From NCBI RefSeq assembly GCF_001956985.1, contig NZ_CP019082.1, positions 3,348,001 to 3,412,000 of the forward strand: DNA of 64,000 nt. Reading direction: 5' to 3'. The notes beneath the pieces are model-generated. The model was not told the DNA's origin. It saw nothing but the letters and a program-made list of their open reading frames with translations, and did no database searches. Both the position numbers and the translations under genes were made by a program. Source of the DNA: Paludisphaera borealis (GTDB lineage: Bacteria; Planctomycetota; Planctomycetia; Isosphaerales; Isosphaeraceae). Shown here piece after piece: positions 45,086 through 54,277 of this stretch. Within the stretch, counting starts at the first letter, position 1. Each line of letters begins with the position of its first letter.

Positions 45086-46354
45086 TCAATCGTCATGCGG
45101 CTTCTCGACCTTGACCTCGTCGACGGCCGGCGGGGTGGTCGCCTGGAGCGTCTTGGCGACGGCTTCGGCTTCGCGGAAGGCGCGGAGGACGTTGGCGCCG
45201 AGGATCTTGTGGACGTCGGTTTCGGAATAGTCGCGGCGGAGGAGTTCCTCGGTCAGCCGGGGGAAGCATGAGACGTCGTCGAGGCCCACGGGCCAGCTCT
45301 GGATGCCGTCGAAGTCGGAGCCGATGCCGACGTGGTCGATCCCCGCGACTTTCACCATGTGGTCGATGTGGTTCGCCACATCCTGGATCGTCCCGCGAAT
45401 CTTGCCGTCGTCGGTCTTGAGCCATGCCTCGAAGGCCTTCGTTCGCTCGGCGCGGTCGGCGTGCTTCTTGCGGATCTCCTCATTGATCTTACGGACCTTC
45501 TCGGCATAGCCGGGGACGATGAAGCCCGAGTAGAAGTTGACCATGATCACGCCGCCGTTCGCCTTGACCGCTTTGAGGACGTCGTCGGGGACGTTGCGGG
45601 GCGAGGGGCAAATCGCGAAGGCGCTCGAATGGCTGGCGATAACCGGGGCCTTGGAGACGCGGAGGGCGTCGGCCATCGTCTCGGCCGAGACGTGCGAGAT
45701 GTCGACCAGCATGCCGAGTCGGTTCATCTCGCCGACGATTGTCTCGCCGAACGGCGTCAGGCCGCCGTGCTTGTGCTCGCCGTTCGCGGCGTCGGCCCAC
45801 GAGAGCGTCGTGTTGTGGGTCAACGTCATGTACCGCGCGCCGAGCTTGTAGAACGCACGCAGCTCGGCGAGGCTGTCGTCGATCGCCACGCCCCCCTCGA
45901 TCCCGATCAGCGACGCGATCTTGCCGGCGCGAACGATCCGCTCGACGTCGGCGGCGGTGAGGGCGAGTTCCAGGTCGTTCGGGTGCTTCGCGACCAGGCG
46001 GTGGACCAGGTCGATCTGCTCGACGACCGTCTTGGTCGGGTGGGCGTGCTCGCTGGGGATGTAGACCGACCAGAACTGGGCCTTCACGCCCCCCTCGCGG
46101 AGTCTCGGGACGTCCGTCTGTCCGGTGTTCAGCCGCTTGGAGAGGTCAAATTTCGTCAGCGCGCTGTCGCCCTCGGTCCGGAGCAGCCAGGGAAGGTCGT
46201 TGTGGCCGTCGAACAGCATCCCCGAGGCGTGGACCGCGCGGGCGCGCTCCGAGACCGCCCCCGGCTCGTCGGCTCGCGACGCTCCTGCCAGCGTCAACGC
46301 CGAAGCCAGAACCGCGAGGATCATCGAAAGGCCAACCGCTTCCCGGTGCAACAT
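45086..46354 (-). CDS. Membrane dipeptidase-like peptidase M19, exported
   Basis: 422 residues with a signal peptide (LSMILAVLASALTLAGASRA). M19 metal ligands are present: FDGHNDLPWLLR (HxD), the bridging Glu in IGIEGGVAIDD, and His in LVDISHVS and VIASHSSAFAIC; later HVGIGSDFDGI. The enzymes hydrolyse dipeptides, often D-amino-acid containing, using two zinc ions. The C-terminal 30 residues are a charged tail (VDEVKVEKPHDD). A second, unlinked M19 protein lies at 61565-62653 and lacks a signal peptide. Confidence 0.94.
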   Translation of the reverse strand: MLHREAVGLSMILAVLASALTLAGASRADEPGAVSERARAVHASGMLFDGHNDLPWLLRTEGDSALTKFDLSKRLNTGQTDVPRLREGGVKAQFWSVYIPSEHAHPTKTVVEQIDLVHRLVAKHPNDLELALTAADVERIVRAGKIASLIGIEGGVAIDDSLAELRAFYKLGARYMTLTHNTTLSWADAANGEHKHGGLTPFGETIVGEMNRLGMLVDISHVSAETMADALRVSKAPVIASHSSAFAICPSPRNVPDDVLKAVKANGGVIMVNFYSGFIVPGYAEKVRKINEEIRKKHADRAERTKAFEAWLKTDDGKIRGTIQDVANHIDHMVKVAGIDHVGIGSDFDGIQSWPVGLDDVSCFPRLTEELLRRDYSETDVHKILGANVLRAFREAEAVAKTLQATTPPAVDEVKVEKPHDD

Positions 46355-46525
46355 CTGTCACTTCCTCCTTCGCGTTCGTCCCGGCCGTCGTGGTCTGCGA
46401 GGACACCCATTCTGCGAGCAAGCCAGCGTCGAAAACAACCAACGCCTCCTCGATTTCCTCGCCGAGATGCCGTAGCCTGGTCGGAAGGTGGATGCTCGAT
46501 CTGGCCCGACCTGGGAGGCTCAAAA

Positions 46526-47002
46526 ATGACTCCGCCGCTCTTGGACGCCGGGCGACGATCACCGGCGCGGGTCGTCGAGATCGAGGTCCCTGAAGAACCC
46601 CCTTCGTTCGCCTGCAACCTGGCCGCCGCGATCTTCAGCTTCGTCCTCCTGGCGGTGGTGGATGTTTTCTCATCCCAGTTCCTTATGGTGCTCTTCACCG
46701 CGTTCGAGGACGCCTGCCTCCTGATCCTCGAATTCCTTCCGTACGGCCCGATCGTGGACGCGGCCCTGGGTGCGATCGTGCTGACGTTGATCGCGGTCGC
46801 CTTGCAGCTCTTTCAGCGCTATTGGCGGTTCCCGAGCTGGCTCCCGCTCGCGCTGGCCTGGCCCACGGCCTGGATGCTGGTCGCGCCCTCGGCCCTCGAA
46901 CACGGCGACTGGGCGTCGTGGCTCATCCTCGGGACTCTCGGCGCCGGCGTCTTCTGCTCCCATTGGCTCTGCATTCTGCTCGCCCAGGAAGCGTGGGATT
47001 GA
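46526..47002 (+). CDS. Small multi-pass membrane protein
   Basis: ATG 46526 has GGGAGG 7 bases upstream. 158 residues with about four membrane helices: ACNLAAAIFSFVLLAVVDVF, LMVLFTAFEDACLLILEFLP, VDAALGAIVLTLIAVALQLF and WLILGTLGAGVFCSHWLCIL. No motif indicates function. The frame is open far upstream, but only as the shadow of the opposite-strand dipeptidase gene. It is divergent from that gene. Confidence 0.78.
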   Translation: MTPPLLDAGRRSPARVVEIEVPEEPPSFACNLAAAIFSFVLLAVVDVFSSQFLMVLFTAFEDACLLILEFLPYGPIVDAALGAIVLTLIAVALQLFQRYWRFPSWLPLALAWPTAWMLVAPSALEHGDWASWLILGTLGAGVFCSHWLCILLAQEAWD

Positions 47003-47304
47003 GGGGCGACCCGGTCAAAGTGATTTGAGACCTGGTGACGACGGGCCACGCCCACTCCACGTAAGCTCCTTAACAGTCAAATTTTAGGGCTGGCATCACC
47101 CACCGCGCGACGGCCACGAACCAGGACAATGGGATCGGAGCCACGCACCGGGAGCGCCAATCGAGACGCGGCTGAGGGCCGGGGTGGTCGAGTCGGGCTG
47201 GAATCGGGTACACTGGCGGATCTTGAAAGCCGGCGGTGGTTCCGGCTGGGATTCTCGCTGGACCTCGTTCGGTCCAATTTCTCTTTCCGCAGACGAGGTG
47301 CCTC
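47003..47304. other. Gene-free stretch
   Basis: About 300 bases between the membrane protein gene and the small zinc-ribbon gene. I see no gene, hairpin or recognisable promoter. Confidence 0.4.
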
Positions 47305-47427
47305 GTGCCGTTGCGTCCCCGCAAGAAGAGCTGGCGTCAGAGCAAGTTCGGTGTCTGCAAGAAGTGCGGTGGCGGCCTTCGTCGCCGCGCCACCCGCTGC
47401 AAGAAGTGCTCCGAAGCCCGCGGCTGA
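47305..47427 (+). CDS. Small zinc-ribbon protein (40 residues)
   Basis: GTG 47305 with AGG 6 bases upstream gives a 40-residue basic protein. It opens PLRPRKKSWRQSKF and continues with CKKCGGGLRRRATRCKKC: two CxxC pairs 14 residues apart, a minimal zinc ribbon, surrounded by Lys and Arg. The size, charge and zinc ribbon recall small ribosomal or RNA-binding proteins, but it is not one of the standard ribosomal proteins that I can name. It is too short for many gene finders. A longer in-frame start at 47236 exists but adds unconvincing sequence. Confidence 0.7.
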   Translation: MPLRPRKKSWRQSKFGVCKKCGGGLRRRATRCKKCSEARG

Positions 47428-47649
47428 GCCTGCCGCCGGCCCATCAACGCGTCGCCGGACCATCAAAATCGGGGCGGATTCGGCGAACGGACCGCCGGAT
47501 CGCATCGTATGATGTTCTTAGCGGCGCGTCGTCCTGCGCGGTCTTTCGGATTTTTCCGTCGAACCGCGCCCCCCGGCCGAAACGCGATTCCGGCGCCGGC
47601 GGCCCTTCAACTCAACGGGCCGAGACTTCCCATTCAGGAGACTCCCGAA

Positions 47650-48408
47650 GTGGCCACGAGTAATCCCGCTTTCTCTCAGGATATGTTCGCCGGCTACAAC
47701 CAGGTGTACGGCGCGCCTCGCAGCATGGTCACGACCGTGCAAGGGACGATGTCCAAGACGTTCCTGCTCCTGGCCATCCTGTCGGGCACCGGCCTCTGGG
47801 CGTTCCACACGATGGCGGCCGGCCAGCTTGCCTATCCCGTCGTCGGCGTCTCGGCCCTGGCCGGGTTCGTGCTGGCGATGGTGACCATCTTCAAGCCGAC
47901 CATCTCGCCCTGGACCGCGCCGGTGTACGCGGCGATGCAGGGTGTCTTCCTCGGCTCACTCTCGCAGATCGTCGAGATGCGGATGGGAGTCAAGGGGCCT
48001 CATGGCATCGCGCTCCAGGCCGTCTCGCTGACGGTCGGCACGCTGCTGGTGATGCTGTTCCTGTACGCGAGCGGGACGATCAAGGTCACCGAGCGACTCA
48101 AGGCCGGGATCATGATGGCGACCGGCGCGGTCTGCTTGTTTTACGTGGTCTCGATGGTGCTGGGCTTCTTCGGCGTAGCGGTGCCGCTGATCTTCAGCGC
48201 CACGCCCGCCGGCATCGGTTTCAGCCTGTTCGTCTGCGGACTGGCGGCGTTCAACCTGCTGCTCGACTTCGACTTCATCGAGGAAGCGGCTCGCCGCGAA
48301 GCCCCCAAGTACATGGAGTGGTACGGCGCGTTCGGCCTGATCGTCACCCTGGTCTGGCTCTACCTTGAACTGCTCCGCCTGCTCCAGAAGCTCAACAGCC
48401 GCAACTGA
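47650..48408 (+). CDS. Bax inhibitor-1/YccA-family membrane protein
   Basis: Start at GTG 47650, with AGGAG 9 bases upstream, gives 252 residues (VATSNPAFSQDMFAGYNQVY); the frame is open back to 47509 but without a better site. Seven membrane segments follow, with family features such as GTMSKTFLLLAILSGTGLWA, the conserved LLLDFDFIEEAARREAPKYM and EWYGAFGLIVTLVWLYLELL. The bacterial members (YbhL, YccA, BsYetJ) are linked to calcium leak or protease regulation. A strong terminator follows. Confidence 0.92.
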   Translation: MATSNPAFSQDMFAGYNQVYGAPRSMVTTVQGTMSKTFLLLAILSGTGLWAFHTMAAGQLAYPVVGVSALAGFVLAMVTIFKPTISPWTAPVYAAMQGVFLGSLSQIVEMRMGVKGPHGIALQAVSLTVGTLLVMLFLYASGTIKVTERLKAGIMMATGAVCLFYVVSMVLGFFGVAVPLIFSATPAGIGFSLFVCGLAAFNLLLDFDFIEEAARREAPKYMEWYGAFGLIVTLVWLYLELLRLLQKLNSRN

Positions 48409-48444
48409 GCCGGCCGACGGACGAGCGACGCCTTGAAACACGAA

Positions 48445-48491
48445 AGGCCGGCCGACGCGACAACCATCGCGTCGGCCGGCCTCTTTTATTT
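48445..48491 (+). terminator. Strong intrinsic terminator
   Basis: AGGCCGGCCGACGCGA (48445-48460) pairs perfectly over 16 bp with 48467-48482, six-base loop CAACCA, followed by CTTTTATTT. It ends the Bax-inhibitor-1 gene. Confidence 0.93.
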
Positions 48492-48529
48492 CACGGATCA
48501 TGACCACCGGCGGTCGGAGGCCGATCATG

Positions 48530-48602
48530 CAAGCTCGAAGCGCCAGCGAGTGAATTCCTCGCCGGCTGTCCGGATCATTCACTCGCTGGCGCTTCGAGCT
48601 TG
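48530..48602. repeat. REP-like inverted pair
   Basis: A 26-bp perfect inverted repeat, 48530-48555 and 48577-48602, with a 21-base spacer. The core TCACTCGCTGGCGCTTCGAG matches the family at 19041-19229 with one base changed symmetrically in both arms (GAG for GGG), a compensatory change. Confidence 0.93.
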
Positions 48603-48627
48603 TATCGGCCCCCTCGGGCGACGCGCC

Positions 48628-49800
48628 TTACGCCCCGACGTTCACCCACTGGCGCTTCTTGGCGCTGTCGGCGATGGCCTCGCAGATGCGGACTTCGCGG
48701 TCGCCGTCGGCGAACGTGGGGAAGTTGGCTTTGCCTTTGCAGCCCGAGGCGATGAAGCTGTAGAACGCCAGGTCGAGCTGCTTGAAGGCGTCGGGGAAGC
48801 CTTCGGCGTGGCCGCCGGGGTAGTGGCTGAACTCGCCGGCCTCGGCGCTGAGCAGCGACGGGTCACGGTTGAGGACCTGGTTGGCGGCCCCTCGGCGTCC
48901 CAGCCAGAGCAGCTCGGGCGCCTCGCTGTCCCAGACCATCGAGCCTTCGGTGCCGCAGACTTCCAGATACAGCCGGTTCTTGCGGCCGCCGTGCATCTGC
49001 ATGACGTGGAAGAGGCCGCGCGCGCCGTCCGACAGGTGCATCAGGACCGCGCCGTAGTCTTCGGTGACGATCTTGACCGGCTCGGTGGCCTTCTTGACGG
49101 CGGTCGGGCTGGTGTAGGTCTCGGCGCCGCCGATGGGGCGGTTGCGGTGGGGGTGGAAGGTCGCGAGGTCGGCGTTGACCGACTCGATGTGGCGGCCGGT
49201 GACGAACTGGGCGAGGTCCATCCAGTGGGTGCCGATGTCGGCGATGGCGCGAAGGTTGGTGTGGCCGTCGGGATCGACCCGCCAGTTGTAGTCGTCTTCC
49301 AGCAGCAACCAGTCCTGGGTGTACGAGCCGCTGACGCTGAGGATCCGGCCGAGGTCGCCGCGGGCGACGCGGGTGTGCATCTCCTGGCAGAGCGGGTAGA
49401 ACCGCAGGTTGTAGTTCACGCCGGCCGCCAGGTTGGGATGGGCCGCCGCCAACTTGACCAGCTCGGCGGTCTCCTTCGAGCTGATCGCCAACGGCTTCTC
49501 GCAGAGGACGTGCTTGCCGGCCTGGAGCGCCTTCTTGGCGTGCTCGAAGTGGATGTTGTTGGGCGACGCCAGGTGCACCGCGCCGACGGACGGGTCGGCG
49601 AGCAGCTCGTCGAGCGTGTTGTAGATCTTGGGAATGCCCAGCCGGTCGGCCAGGGGCTTGGCCTTCTCGGGCGAGATGTCGAGCAGGCCGGCGACCTGCA
49701 CGCCGATCCGCCGCAGCGCCTCGGCGTGCACCGGGCCGATAAAGCCGCCGCCGATCAGGGCGACCTTGGGGGGATTGCTCAAGGCGTGGGGAGCACCCAT
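48628..49800 (-). CDS. Gfo/Idh/MocA-family oxidoreductase
   Basis: Start at ATG 49800, 390 residues. The N-terminal NAD(P) fold begins [20 protein letters not shown], with the EKP motif in [12 protein letters not shown]. The C-terminal substrate domain contains [15 protein letters not shown] with the likely catalytic His and a Tyr-rich segment. It oxidises or reduces a sugar or inositol derivative; the substrate is not predictable. A second family member lies 222 bases upstream on the same strand, suggesting a catabolic cluster. Confidence 0.94.
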   Translation of the reverse strand: MGAPHALSNPPKVALIGGGFIGPVHAEALRRIGVQVAGLLDISPEKAKPLADRLGIPKIYNTLDELLADPSVGAVHLASPNNIHFEHAKKALQAGKHVLCEKPLAISSKETAELVKLAAAHPNLAAGVNYNLRFYPLCQEMHTRVARGDLGRILSVSGSYTQDWLLLEDDYNWRVDPDGHTNLRAIADIGTHWMDLAQFVTGRHIESVNADLATFHPHRNRPIGGAETYTSPTAVKKATEPVKIVTEDYGAVLMHLSDGARGLFHVMQMHGGRKNRLYLEVCGTEGSMVWDSEAPELLWLGRRGAANQVLNRDPSLLSAEAGEFSHYPGGHAEGFPDAFKQLDLAFYSFIASGCKGKANFPTFADGDREVRICEAIADSAKKRQWVNVGA

Positions 49801-49895
49801 CGAATTAGTCCTCTCGGGCACGGTGGGCGAAGCCCACGTTCTTGTCGGATTGGGGGAGGAAATCGTCGCTGCGTTTTCAATGATCGGAATTCGTG

Positions 49896-50011
49896 GGGTG
49901 GGCATCGCCCACCATTGGATTGCACATGGGCCGAGGCCGAACGCCCTTCTCCCCTCTGGAGGGGAGAAGGCATGCTCGCGACAGCCTGTTAATGGTGGGC
50001 GATGCCCGCCC
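49896..50011. repeat. Inverted palindromic repeats (GGTGGGC family)
   Basis: GGGTGGGCATCGCCCACCAT plus T (49896-49916) and AATGGTGGGCGATGCCCGCC plus C (49991-50011) are inverted copies with one mismatch in 21. Each is itself partly palindromic. A related GGATGGGCGTCGCCCACC occurs at about 19239-19256. Confidence 0.85.
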
Positions 50012-50022
50012 TACCCGTAGGT

Positions 50023-51204
50023 TTACTTCACATCGCTGAGGGCCACGGGCCGACGCTCGACGGCGGAGATCAGGGCGGCTTCGAGGACGCGCTGGGTCTG
50101 GTAGGCGTCGACGAAGTCGGGAATCGGCACAACAGGCTCCTGGCCGTCGAGGACGCGAAGGATATCGTACGCCTGGTTCACGAAGCCGTGCTCGTAGCCC
50201 AGCACGTGGGCGTCGGGCCACCAGTTCTCGGTGTAGGGGTGGTCGCCGCCGTGGGTGCACATGATCGTCGTCCAGCCCTGCACGGCGCGGGGGCGGGTGG
50301 CGTCGTAGTACTGAAGTTCGTTCATGCGTTCGAAGTCGAACTTGATGGCTCCCTTGGAACCGTTGATCTCGAACCCGTTGCGGTTCTGGTTGCCGGTGGC
50401 CTGGCGGGCGGCCTCGTAGCTGGCGACGGCGCCGCCGGAGAACCGGGCGAGGAACAGCACGGCGTCGTCGACGGTGACCGGTCCGGTCTGGTCGCCGGAG
50501 CCGACGCCCGCCGCGATCCCGCCGGCGGTGGAGCCCGCCACGATCTTCCGCTGCTTGATGAACGTCTCGGCGATCGCGCCCGAGATCTCGGTGATCTCCT
50601 CGCCGGTCACGAACCGGGTCATGTCGATGATGTGGGCGTTGAGGTCGCCGTGCGAGCCGGTGCCCGCGCCTTCCTTCTGGAACCGCCAGATGAGCGGGAT
50701 CGAGTCGTCGGCCCAGTCCTGGAGGTAGAACGCGCGGACGTGGCGGATCTCGCCGAGCGCGCCGTCCTTGACCAGGCGGTGGGCGAAGGCGACGGCCGGG
50801 CAGCGGCGGTAGTTGTACCAGACGAACGTCTTGGCCTTCGACGCCTTGGCCGCGTCGACCATCTTCTTGGCCTCGGCCAGCGTGCCGGCGATCGGCTTCT
50901 CGCAAGCGACGTGCTTGCCCGCGGCGAGGGCCGCCAGGCAGACCTCGGCGTGCATGTTGTTCGGCGTCACGACGTCGACCAGCTCGATGTCGGGCGACGC
51001 GACGGTCGCGCGCCAGTCGGTCGAGGAATTCTTCCAGCCCCAGTGGTCGGCGAACGTCCGGGAACTCTCGGCGTTCCGGCTGCACGATGTGTGCATGACC
51101 GGCTGGGCCGTCAGCTTGAAGAACTTCTTCACCTGCGACCAGGCGTTCGAGTGGGTCCGGCCCATGAAGCCTTCGCCGATCATGGCCACGTTGATTTCAC
51201 GCAT
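50023..51204 (-). CDS. Gfo/Idh/MocA-family oxidoreductase
   Basis: 393 residues. MREINVAMIGEGFMGRTHSN is the dinucleotide-binding start, with VTPNNMHAEVCLAALAAGKH and ACEKPIAGTLAEA carrying the EKP motif. The C-terminal domain has GSHGDLNAHIIDMTRFVTG with a catalytic-type Asp and His. Substrate unknown. Same strand as, and upstream of, the related gene at 48628-49800; the spacer between them carries palindromic repeats. Confidence 0.94.
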   Translation of the reverse strand: MREINVAMIGEGFMGRTHSNAWSQVKKFFKLTAQPVMHTSCSRNAESSRTFADHWGWKNSSTDWRATVASPDIELVDVVTPNNMHAEVCLAALAAGKHVACEKPIAGTLAEAKKMVDAAKASKAKTFVWYNYRRCPAVAFAHRLVKDGALGEIRHVRAFYLQDWADDSIPLIWRFQKEGAGTGSHGDLNAHIIDMTRFVTGEEITEISGAIAETFIKQRKIVAGSTAGGIAAGVGSGDQTGPVTVDDAVLFLARFSGGAVASYEAARQATGNQNRNGFEINGSKGAIKFDFERMNELQYYDATRPRAVQGWTTIMCTHGGDHPYTENWWPDAHVLGYEHGFVNQAYDILRVLDGQEPVVPIPDFVDAYQTQRVLEAALISAVERRPVALSDVK

Positions 51205-51603
51205 TCAGGAGACCCCTTGAAGGAGACCGACGAGCCTCGGGACCGGTCCGGCGGCACGGGCCGGACGAGGAACGACGGGAGACCGGCGCAAGCCGAGGGT
51301 GGTCGCGGCTCAAACTTCGAGCCACGGAAAACCCTCGCTCGTCCGGCGCGACCGACCCAGGCTCACGCGCGCGAGAAACCGGGCGGTCCGCCCGGCGGCT
51401 CGCGATGAGGAACGCCAATATAGCCGCCGCCTGGAGTCCGTCCAAGAGCCGACCGGCGCTCAACCGGCGCTTCCAAACAGGGCGGCCCCGAACACCTCGC
51501 TCGTGCCCCTTGATCCGACGCGTCGACCGCCGTAGCCTGTCTGAACCACGGGGCTCGGCTTCAAACATCCGCCATGGATGCAAGAACTCGTCAGGAGGAC
51601 GGA
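51205..51603. other. Divergent intergenic region
   Basis: About 400 bases between the oxidoreductase gene and the SRPBCC gene. No gene or structured element seen; promoters for both strands are expected. Confidence 0.4.
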
Positions 51604-52002
51604 ATGACGACGTACGCCGCCAGACTCATCAGCGTTTCCATCGATTGCAACTGGCGCGAGGTCTACGACTTCACCGCGGAGCCGACGAATTTCCCGCTCT
51701 GGGCGTCCGGCCTGGCGTCGGGGGTGGAGAACTCGGGCGACGACTGGACGGCCCAAGGGCCCGAGGGGCCGATCCGGATTCGCTTCTCGCCCCCCAACGA
51801 GTTCGGCGTCCTCGACCACGTCGTCACCGTGGCGCCGGGCGTCGAGATCCGGATTCCCTTGCGCGTCGTCGCAAACGGGACCGGCAGCGAAGTCACCCTG
51901 ACCCTCTTCCAGACGCCGGGCATGAGCGACGAGGCGTTCGCGGCCGACGCCGAGTGGGTGCAGAGCGATCTCCACGCCCTCAAGGCGTTGATGGAATCCT
52001 GA
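51604..52002 (+). CDS. SRPBCC-fold (START/polyketide cyclase-like) protein
   Basis: ATG 51604 follows AGGAGG at 6 bases. 132 residues. The fold is suggested by ISVSIDCNWREVYDFTAEPT (strand, then helix entering the pocket), FPLWASGLASGVENSGDDW, the FGVLDHVVTVAPGVEIRIPL strands and the long C-terminal helix DAEWVQSDLHALKALMES. SRPBCC proteins bind hydrophobic ligands; no catalytic function is evident. No neighbour suggests a pathway. Confidence 0.8.
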   Translation: MTTYAARLISVSIDCNWREVYDFTAEPTNFPLWASGLASGVENSGDDWTAQGPEGPIRIRFSPPNEFGVLDHVVTVAPGVEIRIPLRVVANGTGSEVTLTLFQTPGMSDEAFAADAEWVQSDLHALKALMES

Positions 52003-52384
52003 GCCGCCCGTGCGTCGAGAGGTCTGCCGTTCGATCGAATCGGCCCTTGGCGGCGCTCCGGACGCCTCCGGCGAGCGATTCAGTCCGCTTGAACCGGCCA
52101 CGATTCCAAAGGAGCGGCGGTTGATGCATCGCCCGGCTCGACACCTTCACGCAGTGAGCAAAACATTCAGGCTCCCGATGGGTTTCAAGGTGACGGGAAA
52201 TTCACTCAGGGCCGGCCTGTTGTAGCTGGCCTCTGTGAGGCCGGCTGGCCTGAAGTAATCCCTCGGCGCACGTCCCGGGGCCACAGACCCCGGCTACAAT
52301 AAGAGGCCGGTCCCTCGGCCCGCGAAGGATTCACGGCCATCACCCTGGAATCCTTTATGAGCCAATATCAAAGGAGCAAACTAC
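52003..52384. other. Intergenic region with palindromic repeat
   Basis: About 380 bases. It holds the inverted pair at 52220-52299 and a further GAGGCCGG fragment at about 52303. No gene is seen. Confidence 0.5.
52220..52299. repeat. Imperfect 25-bp inverted repeat
   Basis: TTGTAGCTGGCCTCTGTGAG with GCCGG (52220-52244) against the complement of 52275-52299, TTGTAGCCGGGGTCTGTGGC with CCCGG. Differences between the arms keep the inner palindrome (GGCCTC/GAGGCC against GGGGTC/GGCCCC), typical of dispersed intergenic palindromes. Confidence 0.75.
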
Positions 52385-52912
52385 GTGAAAGATTACTCAC
52401 ATCTTCTGGCAAAACTGTCGCCCGCCGGGGGACCCGCCCCCGCCGGGGAACTAAGGCATCTCGTGGACCAGTGCGGGCGGGATCCGAACTCGGTGGCCTG
52501 GTTCGCGTCCGCTCTCCCTGGCAGCGGGTATTGGCGAGCGGGCAACTCCGTATGCGTGATTTTCCACCATCCGGATCAATCTCCGAGAGTCGAGGCCGTG
52601 GTCGCCCGCGTCCTTTCCAAGGAGCTGGTGAATGCGCCGCCGGAAGACGCGGAAGTCCAAGAATTCTACGGAGAATGGCGTGACCAACTCAGATTTTGGT
52701 GGCCCTTGGGCGGAAAGCGACCCAACGCGGCGGGCTGCGATATCGTGTTGACTGAATTCGACTCGCTGGACGCGATTCCAGGACGCCAATGGAGAACAGG
52801 GAACACCGCCTCTAAATCGTTCACGGCGAGATGCAGTCTCGCGGGCTGGGCGTTCGACGAAACCTTCAACACACTGGATTGGATTCAGAGCCTGCCTGGA
52901 ATTCGCCCTTAA
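52385..52912 (+). CDS. Hypothetical cytosolic protein
   Basis: GTG 52385 follows AAAGGAG at 8 bases. 175 residues with no signal peptide or membrane helix. Notable segments are HLVDQCGRDPNSVAWFASAL, SVCVIFHHPDQSPRVEAVVA, QEFYGEWRDQLRFWWPLGG and the C-terminal GWAFDETFNTLDWIQSLPG. Base composition is a little lower in GC than neighbouring genes. No family recognised; not part of an obvious operon. Confidence 0.7.
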   Translation: MKDYSHLLAKLSPAGGPAPAGELRHLVDQCGRDPNSVAWFASALPGSGYWRAGNSVCVIFHHPDQSPRVEAVVARVLSKELVNAPPEDAEVQEFYGEWRDQLRFWWPLGGKRPNAAGCDIVLTEFDSLDAIPGRQWRTGNTASKSFTARCSLAGWAFDETFNTLDWIQSLPGIRP

Positions 52913-53089
52913 AGCTGGCAGGCGGAACAGGAAGGCCGGACATCGATCGGCCGCGCCCCCGGGTCTCCTCTTGCGGCTCGTCCGGCTGCCAAGCTAGGCT
53001 CAACGAGGCGGGCCCGGGGGCGACGCCGGCGCGTCGATCGGCGGGCCGAGGGGAATCGCCCGGGGCGTCGTCGCCGGAAGGTCGTTGCG

Positions 53090-54277
53090 ATGAAACGATG
53101 CAAGATGCGAGTCGGGATGGTGGGAGGAGGCGGGCCGGCGAGTTTCTTCGGGGCGCCGCACCGGCGGGCGATCTTGATGGACAACTCGGCCGAGTTGACC
53201 GCCGGCGCGCTGCGGAGCAGGGCCGACGAGTCGCTGGCTTCGGCCGACGAGCTGTTCTTCACGCGCGGGTATCCCGATTGGAGCAGTCTGGTCGAGGCCG
53301 AATCCGCCCTGCCGGACGACCAGCGGATCGACTATCTGACGATCGTCACGCCCAACGACGCCCATTTCGGCCCCGCCGAGGCCGCCGCCCAGGCGGGAAT
53401 CGCGGTCCTCTGCGAGAAGCCGCTGACCACGAACCTCGACGAGGCCCGCCGGCTTCACGCGACGGTCAAGGCCGCCGAGATCCCGTTCATCGTCGCCCAT
53501 ACCTACACCGGCTATCCGATGGTCATGCTGGCCCGCGAGCTGGTGCGCGACGGCCGGATCGGCGAGATCCGCAAGGTCGAGGCCTGGTATCCGCAGGGTT
53601 GGCTGGCGTCGCGGCGGGAAGAAGAGGGGAACAAGCAGGCGTCGTGGCGGACCGACCCCGCCCAGGCCGGGGCGTCGGGATGCGGCGGCGACATCGGCTC
53701 GCACGCCTATGAGTTCGTCCGGTTCGTCGCCGGCCTTCGCGCCGTGAAGCTGTCGGCCCGGATGAAGTCGATCGTCCCCGGCCGGGCGCTCGACGACGAT
53801 TTCACGGTTCTGGCCGAGCTGAACAACGGCGCGATCGCCACGATCACGGCGTCGCAGATCACGATCGGCGCCCAGAACGACAACGGCTTCCGGATCATCG
53901 GCACGGCCGGCACGCTCTCCTGGCGGCACACCCACTTCGACCAGCTCGAATTCTTTGAGGCCGACCACACGGTCCAGATCTACCGAGCAGGGGCCGACTA
54001 CCGGTACATGCCGGCTTCGATCAAGCCGTACCTCCGCCTCCCCCAGGGCCATCCCGAGGGCTTCCACGAGGCGCTCGCCAACCTGCACCGGACGCTCGAA
54101 TGGACGATCCGCAGGCGGCGAGGCGAAGACGCGCCGACGCCCTACGATCACCCGGGGATCGGCGACGGCCTCGCCGTGATGGCGTTCCTTGACGCGGCCG
54201 TCGCCAGCGCCGCCGACCACGGCGCGTGGGTCGACGTGCTTCGAGCCGGTTCGACCACGGGGAGAAACGAGCCGTGA
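53090..54277 (+). CDS. Gfo/Idh/MocA-family oxidoreductase
   Basis: 395 residues. N-terminal Rossmann start [20 protein letters not shown], a variant in which a Pro-Ala-Ser segment follows the glycine motif, then [19 protein letters not shown] and [15 protein letters not shown]-terminal domain with [18 protein letters not shown] carrying the catalytic-type Asp and His. Substrate unknown. Its stop overlaps the GTG start of nikR by four bases (GTGA), implying translational coupling to a nickel regulator, an unexpected pairing. Confidence 0.93.
   Translation: MKRCKMRVGMVGGGGPASFFGAPHRRAILMDNSAELTAGALRSRADESLASADELFFTRGYPDWSSLVEAESALPDDQRIDYLTIVTPNDAHFGPAEAAAQAGIAVLCEKPLTTNLDEARRLHATVKAAEIPFIVAHTYTGYPMVMLARELVRDGRIGEIRKVEAWYPQGWLASRREEEGNKQASWRTDPAQAGASGCGGDIGSHAYEFVRFVAGLRAVKLSARMKSIVPGRALDDDFTVLAELNNGAIATITASQITIGAQNDNGFRIIGTAGTLSWRHTHFDQLEFFEADHTVQIYRAGADYRYMPASIKPYLRLPQGHPEGFHEALANLHRTLEWTIRRRRGEDAPTPYDHPGIGDGLAVMAFLDAAVASAADHGAWVDVLRAGSTTGRNEP

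Noticed and set aside
45332-47002. Plus-strand frame of 556 codons
   Set aside because: The first 398 codons are antisense to the M19 dipeptidase gene; only the part from ATG 46526 is credible and is annotated separately.
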